From contig JAHNUO010000011.1 of NCBI GenBank assembly GCA_019787685.1, forward strand, positions 1,674,001-1,738,000: a stretch of 64,000 nucleotides of DNA. The letters are read 5' to 3'. The position numbers were made by a program, and so were the translations under genes. The first letter of the stretch is position 1, and each line of letters starts with the position of its first letter. Below are positions 23,519 through 36,228 of this stretch, in pieces. The notes beneath the pieces are model-generated. The model had not been told where the DNA came from, did not search any database, and saw only the letters and a program-made list of their open reading frames with translations. Source of the DNA: Chiua virens (Eukaryota > Basidiomycota > Agaricomycetes > Boletales > Boletaceae).

Positions 23519-25277
23519 ATGAACTCTCGTACGTCACAGTATCGTGTTAAACTGTCAAGAAGCTCATGGCTACATAGTCATCCCTCGCGCATCGCTGAAA
23601 CGCTCTCCTCGTACTCGCACTCGAAAGAACTCCATCTCAGAGACTACAGATATTGTGTGTTTACTCCACGACTCCACCCTCTCTCGCCGGAAAACCCGAC
23701 CTCCGCCACTCCAAATTATCCCCGAAATGTCAGAAAATGGCTTCGACATATCTCCTATGAATTCGCCAGCAACAGCGCGTCTGCCGCCGTCTGTTACACA
23801 GAAACCTGCGTCACACGCTTCTTGCATCACCCTATCTGCTTATACTTTCTCGGTCGATGATGCACTACTCATGTTTGGTGGGGAGTCCCCAGGTTCACCC
23901 ACATTCTCTGCTTCCTCTTCCACTTCTGACGGTGCTTCGAGCGAGGGTGTACCCCCCACCCCTAGGACCTCAGATGACGAGGATGGATACGACTTTCTCC
24001 TTCCTACTCCTCGTCTCCGTCCTCAGCGCATCTCCATCCGTCCTCTTTGTATCACTAAGGCCCGGTCTATGGTTTGCCATGAAGACGATGATAATCCTAA
24101 TTACCTGGAAAAAGAAGAAGCGTGTGTCATCCCCTTGGCAGCGACTGAAGAGGACTACGACCCTCTCACTCCGATCAACGCAACGAGCAACATTACAGAA
24201 GAAGCAGCGGAGGACTTCTACTCCCGCGAGTTCGAAGGTTTCATCTCCTTCTCTCCTGTCACTCCCTTTTTTGCGCCTCCCGCACGGCGCGACTCTTTAA
24301 TCCTTACTGGAGAACTTCCATCCAGCCCCATCGAGTTCAGACATCGGAGTCGCAGTAGACACTCGAAACCTCTTCCCCTTCTCCCTCCCACCACGCCTCC
24401 TATTTCCTCTTTCCCTCTGCTTCCAACTTTCCCCATGGTGCAGACAACTGCTCAGAAGTCAGTAGTCCGGCGCAGGCGCAATATTCTATCACTTCCCGAT
24501 CATCCACCGTCACTAGTTCCAGCAGAGAACCCGTCACTTCCTCGAATCTCAATTCCTTTGGATATTGAGGATGGCGTTTCCCCTGAAGAAGATTTGAAGG
24601 TGTTGTCTCGCCAAACCATCATCGAGCAAGCTTACGATGTTGAGAACGCAAGCGTTTACTCTCAGCCCTCCTTTGAATATGCTCGTCCCACCAGCGCCTA
24701 CCCACTTCCACCTGCAATGCCAGAGACTCCTCTCCTTGCCATGTACGGAAAGGTGACACTTCCGCGTTCAAGCACCGACTCGGATGCCCCGCGTTCCTCC
24801 GTTGATTCTACCTCTTCCTTTGCGTCCTCAGCGTCCTCAGACATTTCCATCTTGCCACTCCCAACTTTCCCAAACTCACTTTCCCGTCAAGACGACGAGT
24901 CTGAAGCCATGGAGCGCTTGCGCAGCCGTTGGTCCTCCAGCACTCTCGCCTCGTTGGCTCCCGAGCAGCAGAGGTCGACAACGCTTCTTTCGCCTCTCAA
25001 GAATGTCTTTGTTTCTCGACCGCGTCGGGTGCCTCCCCAAAAGACTCCGCCACAGACGTCTCCACATCTCTCCTCGAAGTCACCCAAAAACAAGCGAGGG
25101 ACTTCTACGACGACAACCTCACCAAACACGCCACCCGAACGCATTCGCCGACAGCAATCACGATCATCGACGTCAAGTGCAGGGACAAACTCATCTGACG
25201 GTGAACGCCATAACGGATCGCCAAGTCGGACGAAAAGGAAGCCCTTTCCTGTGGCGATGTTCTTACGTGCCACCTAA
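23519..25277 (+). CDS. Disordered Ser/Pro/Thr-rich hypothetical protein
   Basis: A long open frame (576 codons from 23544) has a steady amino-acid signature that is not a shadow of another frame. It contains short ordered-looking blocks (AYTFSVDDALLMFGGE, PRISIRPLCITKAR, EDFYSREFEGFISFSPVTPF, PARRDSLILTGELPSS) separated by Ser/Pro/Thr-rich linkers, with a basic tail ending KRKPFPVAMFLRAT. There is no signal peptide, membrane helix or catalytic motif. Similar layouts occur in unnamed agaricomycete proteins; the role is unknown. The start may be ATG 23519 with a very short first intron, or 23544. Repeated Ser/Thr-Pro sites suggest phosphorylation, which is inference. Confidence 0.7.
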
Positions 25278-25820
25278 TCTTTCGACGACTGGATGCGACG
25301 ACACCGTCTACGAACTTGACCTTGTGTACGATAAGACAATGATAGCTTTCGCCATTCATGCTAATAACTCTTTTTCTCCTTCCCTTTTCTTTCCACCTGG
25401 CACTGCTATCCCCTGACAGCTCTGTGTTCCCGTCGATGTCGGATATGTTATTGATAAAGATGTATTCTTTTGTCATCATCGTCCACAACGCCCACCCATT
25501 TTACATATGGTATCATAGACACACATGATCATCACTGTAGCCTACACACGCGTTGCGCGCAGGTACCTTCGTTTCCGTCTCGCTTGATCAATTCCTCTTG
25601 TAAACATTGTAGCTATAGTTACTCGTGAATGAACGAAGAATGGTTCTCTGTCCATATCGTGAGCCGCATCAGTGTGTCAATCGATCAGACAATACCACAA
25701 ATGATACATGTACTTGTGGTCATTCTAGTAGAATTTTGTTTACACATACAAACAAACATTCTGGCCAACTTACCCCAGGCTCGATTCACGATTCCGCACT
25801 TCGTTCTGACTGCTGGATCT
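25278..25820. other. Intergenic region between the disordered protein and F-box gene 1
   Basis: It holds the 3' UTR of the upstream gene and the promoter of the first F-box paralogue. No further gene is seen. Confidence 0.4.
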
Positions 25821-27409
25821 ATGCATAGTGCGGGCGAGTTTCAAAAACCCATCGCGAGATGTCCGTCGGAAACACTGCTCAACATCTTTCGCCACCTGAC
25901 TGCCGCTGATGTTCTCCGCTTGCGACTGGTGCGTACGGTTAAATGTAGCTGTTTTAACACATGATCATGACACTATGTGGCGACAGGTCTCGAAACAGTT
26001 TCGTGATCTCTCTTGCGACATCGGACTATGGAGGTCTCTTTATGCGAATGCTTGCGTTCCTCGGCCACCGGGGCCATTTCTGTGGCAAACTTACGACACG
26101 CTGCAAGATATTCTTTTGCGGTCGGAGCAACTTGATCGAACATGGACGTCTCACCGATTCAAAATCGTTCGAATAAACGACCCATTTTACCTACATTGGA
26201 CCCATACATGTTTCAGGATCGTCCGACTCGATAGGTTATGGTTCGTTCGCCAACCAAGCTATGAGTTAGTATGCTATGACTTTGAAACGGAGTCGGAGAG
26301 CATTGTGTGGGAGTGGGAGAGGCCCTTCGTCGTTGACGTTTGTCTTGACATGTCTGTCGAAGGCCCAGCCGTGTTTATTTTTGCTATAGACAAGCTTTCC
26401 ACAACCAATGCGTGAGTGTGTTCCTTCGGAAAACTTCGTTTGGATGTTTCTAATATTCCGTTTTTCAGTAAACTGCTAAAGTGCAAGATGGATGATGATC
26501 AGAAGATCTTACCCGTTTCCACATCTTGGGATGTGCCGCCAATAGAGGGAAAACGAGATGGAATAAGATATTTCTTTTCTAGAGCGTCAACCGTATACCT
26601 AGGCGGCGACATTCCCCTCGTTTTTGACAGCATATCTTGTAAATTTTATCGTGTCCCCATCCAGTCAGTGAGTAGGTTGCTTCTCACCAGTGGACATATT
26701 GATCGAGTGACCCTGGTGTTTTTCAGGTTGTTAGTTCCTGCCCCCCTTTTTTCTCAGAAAAACACAACTTTTTTGCATCGACTCGCATGACGTTCTACCG
26801 TTTGACCTACGATTCCGGGTGTTTACTCTACCAGAACCCGGGGCCAGGCCCAGAGCATTCTCTTCAGATTTCGAGAGCGTCCCTGAACTTCAGCTCACAC
26901 ATGAAATGACCGTTCCACGGGATTTCAGCTCCATTATTTCACCCCTGGTTCACCCTCCCCTTGGTCCTGTGACTGAATCCACTCAGTTCAAGCTCTTGTT
27001 GCGACCTGTCAGGACAGAACGCACCAGTACTACCACCTACGAGTGTCTCACCATCACATTGCCGGGATCATCGCCTTCGCTATCAAACGATGTTTTGCCT
27101 CTCTCCATGCGAACACAGACCCTCTTCACTGCAAATTCACCGTGCGACGTCCTGTACATTTCCGAGGATGGACACGCCAGAGGATTCTCGGATGAGGGCA
27201 GATGGTCCAATACCGGCCGCAAATTTCAGAAATTCACCATCGATGCGAGCGGTGATGTGTGTCATGCCACGGTCGGGAAACAAACTGGCGTTCGTTTTTT
27301 CGAACGTGATGGTCTTGAGCTGGAAGAGACTGACTGTCTCCGAGGGAAGCTTTACTGTAGGAGTCCTGCGCCGTTGGGTGAGGAGTTGATTGTCATGGAC
27401 ATCGAGTAG
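25821..27409 (+). CDS. F-box protein, tandem copy 1
   Basis: This is a likely substrate receptor of an SCF (Skp1-cullin-F-box) ubiquitin ligase. Residues about 13-50 read CPSETLLNIFRHLTAADVLR..VSKQFRDLS, a normal F-box split by an intron at about 25930-25986. Next come LWRSLYANACVPRPPGPF and a long C-terminal domain without kelch or LRR repeats, which presumably binds the target. Introns also lie at about 26414-26468 and 26670-26727. The C-terminal exon runs from about 26780 to TAG 27407-27409. The gene is about 50-60% identical by eye to the next gene along its whole length, with introns at the same places, so they are recent tandem duplicates. The PRPPGPF block after the F-box is common in agaricomycete F-box families. 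The target is unknown. Confidence 0.82.
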
Positions 27410-27705
27410 AGGAAGGTGACTGTAGCTCTACATTTAAACTACACCTGGTACTCAGCAAGCTAGCCGGAATGCGCTGCTACGTGTTAACCGGTGTTGCTAC
27501 TCGTCAATTATCTTGTTCGTCTCGAGTGAAAGATCTATTTTGATCGGTACTGCCTTGGATGGGTGCGCTCATTGACAAAATAGAGTAATACAAAATTTAG
27601 GTATGCAGTACAAACAACGCTTCGAATCCCTACCACATACCTTCGCGATCGCCGACTATCGCCGAAAGTTCCGTCCTTCACTGCCCAATTCCAATGGCTG
27701 GATCT

Positions 27706-29319
27706 ATGTTTAGTGCAGGCGATTTTCAGGGAATCACGAGATGTCCATCGGAAATATTGCTCAGCATTTTTCACTTCCTGACTGCCACTGATGTTCACCA
27801 CTTGCGACAGGTGCGCCCAAAGTAGCAGCGTCACGGTATCGCCACTGATCTGCCAGTGACTTTGTAACATATGGACTGACAGGTCTCAAAGCGGTTTCAT
27901 GATCTCTCTTGCGATATCGGATTATGGAGGTCTCTTTATGCAAATGCTTGTGTACCTCGGCCTCCGGGACCATTCCTGTGGCAAACTTACGACATGCTAC
28001 AAGGCATTCTTTTGCGATCGGAGCAACTTGATCGAACATGGACATCTCAGCCATGCAAAGCCGTTCGAATGAGTGACCCATTCCACCTAGATTGGATCCG
28101 GGACGGTATATGCTTCACGCTCTTCCGAGTCGATAGGTTATGGTTCGCTCGCGCCAAGTGCGAGTTGGACTATGAATTGGTGTGCTACGACTTTAAAACG
28201 GGATCGCAGAGCATCCTATGGAAATGGGATAGACCCTTTCTCGTCAACGTCTGTCTCGACATGTCTGCTGAAGGACCGACGGTGTTTCTTTTGGCGATGG
28301 ATAAGGTTTCCAAAACCCATGCGTAAGCCTGAATGTGCACTTTTGATATGGTTCGGTTTTACTCATTGCAAGTCCTGTCTCGGACACCCAGAAAGCTGCT
28401 AAAGTGCAACGTTAGCAGTGATCAGACGATCTTGCCGGTCTCTGCATCTTGGGATGTTCCATCCCGGGAAGGAAGGCGAAGTGACCCGAACATTTCTTTT
28501 CTAGAGCTTCAACCGTGTACTTGGATGGCGACACTCCTCTCGTTTTTGATGCCATAGCTTGCAGATTTTATCAGGTTCCCGTTAATTCAGTGAGTAAGTT
28601 ACTCCTTAACAATGTGCACCTGAATTGATTACCATCAGCGACCGCGATCTTCCTATGACTTGACCTCATGCTTTCTCAGAAGAACACAGCTCCTTTGGGT
28701 TGATTTAAATGCGGGATCGTTTGATATCCGATTCAAGGTGTTTACTCTTCTAGAATCCGGGGCGGGGTCTTTCCTTTCCGATCCAGAAAAAATCCATGCG
28801 CTTCAGCTCACCCATGAAATGGTCGTTCCACAGAAATCTTTGTACTCTGTTTCTCCCCTGGTTTATCCTCCCCCCCTTGCTCCCGTAACCCAGTCCGCCC
28901 AGTTCAAACTCTTAATGCGACCTTTCTCCGCTGGATTCAGGGACGTTGACACCTCGACCTACGAGTGTCTCACTGTCACATTACCGGGATCTTCTCCGTC
29001 ATCAAACGATGTCTTACCTCTCTCCACGGAAACACAGGCTCTATTCACAGTAGACACACCGGGCGCCGTACTGTACGTCTCTGAGGATGGTCATGCCAGG
29101 GGATTATGGGAAGGTCCCCGCCACAAATATCGGAAGTTCAGCATCGACGCGAGTGGTGACGTGTGTCGTACCGTGGTCGGAAAATGGTCTAATGCTGTTA
29201 GTCATTTCGAATCTGGGGATCTTATGATGGAGGAGGTTGACTGTCTCCGAGGAAAGGCTTACTGTAAGAGACTTGGGTTCGAGTCGGGTCAAGAGACGGT
29301 TGTCGTGGACATCGAGTAG
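27706..29319 (+). CDS. F-box protein, tandem copy 2
   Basis: This is the paralogue of the gene just upstream. It begins MFSAGDFQGITRCPSEILLS and continues IFHFLTATDVHHLRQ, then (after an intron of about 85 bp) VSKRFHDLSCDIGLW and PRPPGPFLWQTYDMLQGIL. Later blocks such as DRLWFARAKCE, EDGHARGLWEG and VDCLRGKAYC have direct partners in copy 1. Intron positions match copy 1, and TAG is at 29317-29319. Copy 2 carries small in-frame insertions relative to copy 1 (for example around 28940-28960, SAGFRDVD). No frame break was found, so it appears intact. An in-frame ATG at 27694 is an alternative start. The role is as for copy 1; different residues in the C-terminal domain suggest different targets. 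Confidence 0.82.
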
Positions 29320-29950
29320 AGGCGACTATGGGTGTACTATATGGTTGTTTACTGGTGGCAACATGAAACCGGGTTGTCCTGCTGTGTCAGGGTCAGCGTT
29401 GTTAATCGTTCAAGCTGTTTAACGCCAGGTGTTACTAGCTAGATAATGTACAGAGCATAAAAATTTCTGTGCCAGTATTAGTCTTCTTTAGTTAGTACGT
29501 ACTAGTCTGAACAAGTGACTCACCTGAGGCCGTAGTCCGACACGGCAACGCTACTACCTGGAGGTAATACTTGATCGATACAATGCGCATTGTGATATAG
29601 AACATGAATACAAAAGTGCGACAATGGCATGCATACAGTCAACACTTCCTCTGATAACTCACTTGGCGCGCGACCCATAGGAACACTGTGAGCTTCCATG
29701 CGGTTAATGCCTACTCGTCGTGACCTACTGCTAGGCTATTGAATCAATCTGCCACGTCTACGCTACACGGTCGGAAGCAAATCAGCCACGTGGGCAGTCC
29801 GATTGTCATTCTGTCTCGAGGTGACTGATTCTGATCCAGTGTCCTCAATATTGGGAAACAAGCTGGAAGAAAGGATGCTCACCGTCGTACGAACCCAGGC
29901 CGCTCCGCTCGAGGGTCGAGACGCATCATTGGCTGGGGGCGCCTAACGAA
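29320..29950. other. Intergenic region 3' of the F-box pair
   Basis: It is AT-richer than its neighbours and holds the convergent 3' ends of F-box copy 2 (+) and the WD40 gene (-). I see no gene in it. Confidence 0.4.
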
Positions 29951-29951
29951 T

Positions 29952-31771
29952 CTAACAGTCAAGAGGTAGTCCACTATTATCAGAGAAGGGACGTACTGGA
30001 GCCGCTTGGCTCGGTTCAGCCGAACCTTGAACATGACCAGTACGAGATTTATCTTCCGATGGACCGTGAATGATCGGAGTCCTGGCAGTCGGTCTCTGTC
30101 GCTGCCTCCGTCGAGAGAAATAGGTGAACAAGTGAGAACGTTCTTCTTCCGGGAGTGCATAGACCACTGGCATTCGCTGAGGATACGTGAGTATACTGTA
30201 CATCGATCACTCTGTAAACTGAAGAAGGCTCTCACTCTTCTTCGTCGATTTTCCGTCATTATTGTTGGGCAATGTTCGTTGTTGCGACTTGCTTGGTCTT
30301 CCGCAGTCCTTCTAAGCTTTTTGGGCCAGCCCACGAGGACTGGCCGGGACTTGGACGCGGCAATATCGGGACGTTCCTCTGGATGCACGTCCGGAGGGGA
30401 GGTTACTGGTAGAGGTGACGAGGGTGGGATTACTATTGGATGCGACACTTCCACAGACGGTAGTACGTCACCCACACTTGGACGAACAGCCTGAGAGCAC
30501 GCTAGTGACAGTGGCTAGGAAAATGTCAATATGAGAACAACAGACGAAGGCAGTCACGGACCGGGTCATAGTCGACTGCAGGGGCTGCTGTGCTGGATGG
30601 TACCTCGGAAGGATCGATGTCGCCGTCCCTGTTGTCGGGTCCAGAGTCGTGGCGACTGGATGACTAGTGTAACGCATGATGTCAGATGGATTGTTGCGAC
30701 GACGGAGTGACGATGTCGTACCGCATCGGAGTTGGGAAACTTGTTTTTGTCGGTATCGCCAGCTCGCTCTGGTTCTACCGCGGCAGCAGATATCTTGTGA
30801 AGAGTGAGTTGGTGGCTGGAGAGTACGACGGGCACGCAAATACTCACACTACCGAGGATGTCCGGAAGGACGGTGCTGAGGTTATGAATACGGATTTTGC
30901 CGTCGGCCTCTTGTCCTGTGGCGAGGTGGGAGCTGTTGCGGGAGAGAGCAATTGATCGCATCCTGACACCCATCTTGATGATGGGACCGATTCGGGCAAG
31001 TGTGGAAGCATCCAGGAATGAGATCGAGCTCCCCGCCTGGGCAGCAATTAACTTCCCATTGGCAGCTAGGGCAATAGACAGAAGATCGCCTATGTCTGTG
31101 ACTTGCAGCTCCGCAAGTAGTGATCCCGTGGAGACATCGAATGACATGACTTTGTCACCGTCTTTGGACACGGCAAATATTCGTTGTGCATCATTCGACC
31201 ATGCGAGTGGAATGATTGGAAACCATGTCCTTGTCTGGGTGTCGATGATGACCAGTTTGTCGCCGGTGCGACTGTCGGAGATGGTGATCGGACCAGCATA
31301 TTCAGAGATTGCAATTCGGTCCCCACCAGTAGGAGAGAATCGGATACCAGTGATGTTGAATTCGAGCGGGCCAAGTAGTCGCTCGCCCGTCTTAATATTC
31401 CACACACTGGCTGTCTCTTCATAGGTACCTGTTGCAATCTGGGTCGAATCGGGCGACACATCCACCGCGATCACCTGCTTCCCACCCTCGACATCACAGA
31501 CAATCTCCTGCAACTCTCCATCCAAGACGCTTGCTCCATCGAATGTTCCACACACTATCCGTCGGCCATCTCGCGATATGGAAATGGCCATCACACTCAT
31601 TCCCGTCCGCTTTGCCGTTTCTTGCTGGTCTGCAAGTTGAAATCGTCGAATCCCATCCGGACTTCCACTCAGAAGATGCTCTCCGTCGGGTGAGAACGCG
31701 ACCGCCCAAACCACCCCAGAGTTGCCCGTGTCAAGGAACATTCCATGGTCTTGTGGAGTTGTCAGCATCAC
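29952..31771 (-). CDS. WD40-repeat protein with disordered C-terminal tail
   Basis: The first exon (30848-31771, minus) encodes about seven degenerate WD40 repeats. Examples are VWAVAFSPDGEHLLSGSPDG, MAISISRDGRRIVCGTFDG, VIAVDVSPDSTQIATGTYE followed by SVWNIKTGERLLGPL, ITGIRFSPT and AWSNDAQRIFAVSKDGD. This predicts a beta-propeller protein-binding scaffold without an enzymatic domain. A GTGAGT donor ends the exon near 30847. Downstream frames (Pro/Arg-rich, for example PVLVGWPKKLRR and LFTYFSRRRQRQRPTARTP) fit a disordered tail spread over further exons to about 29952, but these joins are tentative. Relatives with the same propeller-plus-tail plan are common and unnamed in Boletales and Agaricales. 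The N-terminus may be extended upstream. Confidence 0.72.
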
Positions 31772-33450
31772 GATCGTCTAACCCATCCTCTGTACTGCTA
31801 CCCACCGGCGTTGGTCTGCATCTTCTGCGGCTGTGGTTCGAAAGACTTGTCTCGGTTTATGCCGGTGCGTCGCTGCAAACACCGTGTTCTTATTCATAAT
31901 CGTAGGCCTCGTGTCTTTGGGGTTCTCACTGAGACAGTAAGAACGGTCCTCCCAATGTCTTCTATATCTTCAAATTTCTTCACAGCTCGTTTCACAATCA
32001 CATTTCCGTCTTCGCTCGCGTTCCAAGACCTTGTCAGATGGACGTGCGTCATCACTACAAGCCGGATTTTTCGATGAGATATCAACGAATGTTAGTGCTC
32101 GTCCCAATTCGCGACTCCGATCGTCAACACTGCGTTTCAGACAGCCTTCAGCGGCTCTGACTCGCTGGGAAGAATCTTGGACGGCTGGTCATTGTGGACG
32201 CGCATGTGCCACTCTTAGGGCATGGCCGTGGTCTTCGACGTACGTTTAGCGCACACCTGAAAGCTTCCCGTGTCTTCCTCATCGTGGTCCGTGGTCCGCC
32301 CACACGTCTCTTCTATCTCTCTTACTTAGTAACCCCGGTGTTTCCCTTTAACACGGTAGCCTGACTGGTCAGCCTTCCGAACGTGCGTAGCCTTTGCTGT
32401 TCTTTTTTGATGACAATGCATTTTCAGGCCCTTGTAATAATTCATAAACACGAGTACGTATGCAGGAAGTGAATGGATTACCTTGATTTCTCCCACTACT
32501 CATCGAGTCGCCGGCGGCTGTTGTGCAACGCGACTCGTTATCGACCTGTCACGTTGTGCTTTTATCTTTGTAACCCCTGGTCGGATGACGCATTAAACTG
32601 AGACGACATCGCAAGCCAGAAACGATGCAGAAGTGAATTCGCTTGCGAAGGCCCAGGATTCAATTTGCCGTCACCGATTGTAGAGACGACCGGTACCTGA
32701 ATGTCATCCTTCTGTATAAGCAGATATGCATGTTCATACAGTCATGTCCCAACACAGTTACTGCGCACCAGAAAAACAAAGGTGTCATTCGTGAACCCGC
32801 CAAGACTAAGTTAGGCGATGAGATGGTTAGACAGGAGGGGGCACGCGGTATGTGCAGGCTCGCTCACGAGGCATAGACGACTGGGAAGATGATGTGGCCA
32901 CGAAGGGGCCCGCCTACGAAGGAGCCTTATTGGAGGTAATAGAAGGATGGGGTGGACTTGCTGTCTGTCCACGATCACTCACGAAGGAGTTCCGTGTAAA
33001 TAATATGATAGATGGTCAATTGGAATGAGGGTTTTGATATAATGGCGGTTGACATTGGGTAGAGGCTGACTGATTGTCCAGGTCTGCGTTCTACGTAACT
33101 TGAAACTGCGATGTGTTTGTACGTTGTCTCGCGTTCTCCTTGTGCGACTCGGATATCTTACTCATCAGATCCTAGTAGCCCTGGATTGATTGGCTGTTCT
33201 CGTGTCGTCGTTCAGGAACTCAGAGCCAAGAAACAGCCGATTATACATTTCAACTAGGCTGACGTCTTGCTCGCTTGGAACCGTACGAAGAGTACAAACA
33301 AGGATTTCGTGTTTGAAACTGTTCAACGCACTAACTTGACATGGGTTGGACACATGGGATATCGTACACTACCATTTACATTTAATTTTCTTGTCTTTTT
33401 CATCGGAACAGAAACCTGAAAAGGGCGCAATGGCCAGAGGGACACACCTA
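31772..33450. other. Intergenic region, no gene called
   Basis: Short open frames only. Possible upstream exons of the WD40 gene on the minus strand (31894-32085) could not be joined with confidence. No repeats or RNA genes were seen. Confidence 0.35.
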
Positions 33451-36228
33451 CTAGAACACTTTCCATCCACTCTTGTCTCCAAGCGATCCATGATGCACCG
33501 GTGTGCCAAACGTCACAGTGGGCGTTGCACTCTCACTGTCCGCACTCTCACTGTCTGCGTACTCAAAGTTGATATAGTGGGAGTGAAGCGTCAGTTCGGG
33601 TGCCTTGGCCTCTTCCAACGTCTCGTTGGGCTGGGCAGGCACGGACGGGTCTGCGGCGGCGAGTACCGTCCCGTCAGGTTTCACCAGTCTCGTCCCGAAG
33701 CTCTCTTTGATCAGAACAGTCAGCCAATCCAAGTTGGTGACCATCGGGAGCTGTGTGAGGTCGAGTCGACTGAGCAAGTGGAGAATGAGACGTGGATCCA
33801 GAGGCATGTAGCCACGGATGTGGCTGCCCGCGGCCCGTCGATCTTTGCAGGCCGTACAGTTATCGGGGTTGGCACGTCCGAGCACCGAGATGCTGTTTAC
33901 GACTTGAACCGTCGACTGCGACGTACTTGTCTGCTGAGATTGCTTCGGGCGCAGGAAGAGTTCGAGACGGTACGATCCGGAGAATGCAAACTCAGGTAGT
34001 TTTCCTAGGACAACGAAGTGACGCAGACGCTGAACACCCTGGTCTTCGTTCAAGAGGAGATTGCGATGCTGAGGATGCAAGTTCACGGATAAATTCTTGA
34101 CTGTCTGAAGGGCACTGTGCAGCTCTGAACCCCATTCCATGAGGAGGGCCTGTCGGAATTTTTCTCGGACAGTGTTGTCTGCTGTGTCATAGGGAACGTC
34201 CACCTTGACCTCTACCCCGGTGGTGGGATCTTTGATGGCAGGATATGTGTAAACTATCCGAATGTCTGTCATTTCCGGAAATGCTTAAGTCAACGGAATA
34301 AATCACGTACATTTCTTGGTCGGGTTGGTTACCCACAAGCTACGTGTGTTGTCCGAGGTCCAATAATTAGAATCGCCCATCCGGAAAGGGACCAATGGGT
34401 AAGTATGACCTATCGAAGTACTTGGATCTTGCTGAAAGTTTCCGTTGGCATCGATATCTGCGGAGAATGAACACCATCCCAGAGATCTACGAGAGGGAAA
34501 GCCGTACGGAAGGGCACGATTTCTCCTTGTTCATTCTTCCAACCATCTTCGATCCAATATGCAGGGTACACATACTCCCAGAAAGCGTAGATACGATCAA
34601 CGTTGCAGTGATGCAAATAGAAAATCGGATCAAAGGCTGCATGCGACCTGTCAATAACCTAGTATCTTAGAAGTGTGATCTTGGCATTACCTGCGTATTC
34701 GTTTAGAGACTGCCATGAATCAGCGTAAGTTCGATCATCGAAGCTGAGTAAAACATGCATACCATTGTCCCATTACCTCCAGTATCGAGATGAACCATGT
34801 TATGAGATTCCTCGATCGATGCTAGGTGCAACATTGAGAGAATGGTAAACAGAAAAGATCCTGGACATACGTAACGCAATTTGAACAGGAACATAGATCT
34901 GATCCTCCGTTGCATTAGTATTCGAGAAGTACCCCCACCTACAATGGATGATTCAGTGGCTGTTTTTCTTCCAGGAATCCACTTAATATTACATGTTTGG
35001 CCCATAAGAAGGGTCCTGCAGCGTAAGAGGATATTGAAACAAACCGGCGACCTTTCCTCTAAGCCAGTGTACAGGTTTAAGAGGGATTGTGCTACCCTCG
35101 AGCTCGAGATCCATCCCCTGGGAGAACGCCCTGGTGACGTAACCTCAGACCAGCTTCGGGAAGGCCGTACTAGATGGTAAGGCTTACTTGGCTGCCTGAT
35201 CATACATTTCCTTCTGAGGATTATCGCCGTTATCGACCCAACGGTAGGTTCGCTTCCATTGCCCCATGTATCCGGCACCCTGTGCTACACCAGGGTCCGC
35301 TGCGTAACGATAATGATTCAAAGGATTCTGTACTGGGACGGATGAACCACCAGGATTAACGATCTTAGTCTCGGCTTCTTGAAAGATCCGGGGAATGCCT
35401 TCGTCCGCAGTTTCGGCCTTGGTCCAGTCCCAGAATCTAATGTAAAACATGAAGAAACTGGTATTAGCATGGAATACAGGTACTTACGGGAAACGAAGCT
35501 CCTTTGCAACTTGCAGCCATTGTTCTTTTCTGGCGGCAGGATCTTGTGCTTCAAGGTCGGAGGCTATTTTGATCGCTTCCCTGACAACAGCTTGCTACTC
35601 GCCAATTGCTCGTTGAATGGGAAGTAGTTTCCAGAGTTTATGACTTACCTCGACCAATAACATCAAGGCACGGTGCCAGGTTGGGAACAGAGCCGCTGTC
35701 CAAAATGTCAGCGTGTCTGGGGAAAAGATCAAAGAGAGCACGGACAGCCGTGATAACAGTAGCCTTGAAATCGAAGGTTCGTCAGCGTCGGGATCCGCTT
35801 ACAATAGCAAAGGAGACAGAAACTTGCCCTGCCACGGAGAGTTCGGGTCGGGAGTCTGGGGACCATTTGGATCACCACTGCAAACGACTGGTCATGGGAT
35901 ATGAAACAATAAACTCATGCGACGTCGTACCTCCACGGCATGTACGGCAATCCGTGAATCGCCCCTAAGGGAAGAAGGTGGTCAGTGCTTTAGCCACGAG
36001 TAATTTTAGCCTTGCAAGACGTGGTTTACCTATTTGCCACCAGCTGTTGGGTTTATTCATGTAGTCAGGATCCTGCACGTCTGTGCTCGTCATATCAAGG
36101 ATCTTCCTCAAGGCCCGGATAAAGAGCGAAAACTGAATTGGTTTCTCTTGGAGGTCACGGAGATCCAGACGGGGCTGGATCCCCGTGTCATCGATGCCAA
36201 TGACAGGGTACGGCTGAGTTTCTGTCAT
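33451..36228 (-). CDS. Tyrosinase (polyphenol oxidase), type-3 copper enzyme with C-terminal lid domain
   Basis: This enzyme oxidises monophenols and diphenols to quinones for melanin and browning. From ATG 36228 it reads PYPVIGIDDTGIQPRLDLRD, then WWQIG and AIHGLPYMPW (likely first CuA His), YCYHG (a Cys-X-His pair that can form the thioether bridge seen in fungal tyrosinases) and LFPTWHR (third CuA His). RFWDWT follows, then SIEESHNMVH (two CuB His) and LHHCNVDRIYAFWEY (third CuB His). After the catalytic core comes a long C-terminal domain with VVLGKLPEFAFSGSYRLELF, SVLGRANPDNCTACKDRR and RGYMPLDPRLILHLLSRL, as in Agaricus-type latent tyrosinases that need proteolysis for activity. No signal peptide is present, so it is probably intracellular. 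At least eight introns are needed. All copper ligands appear present. Confidence 0.92.
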
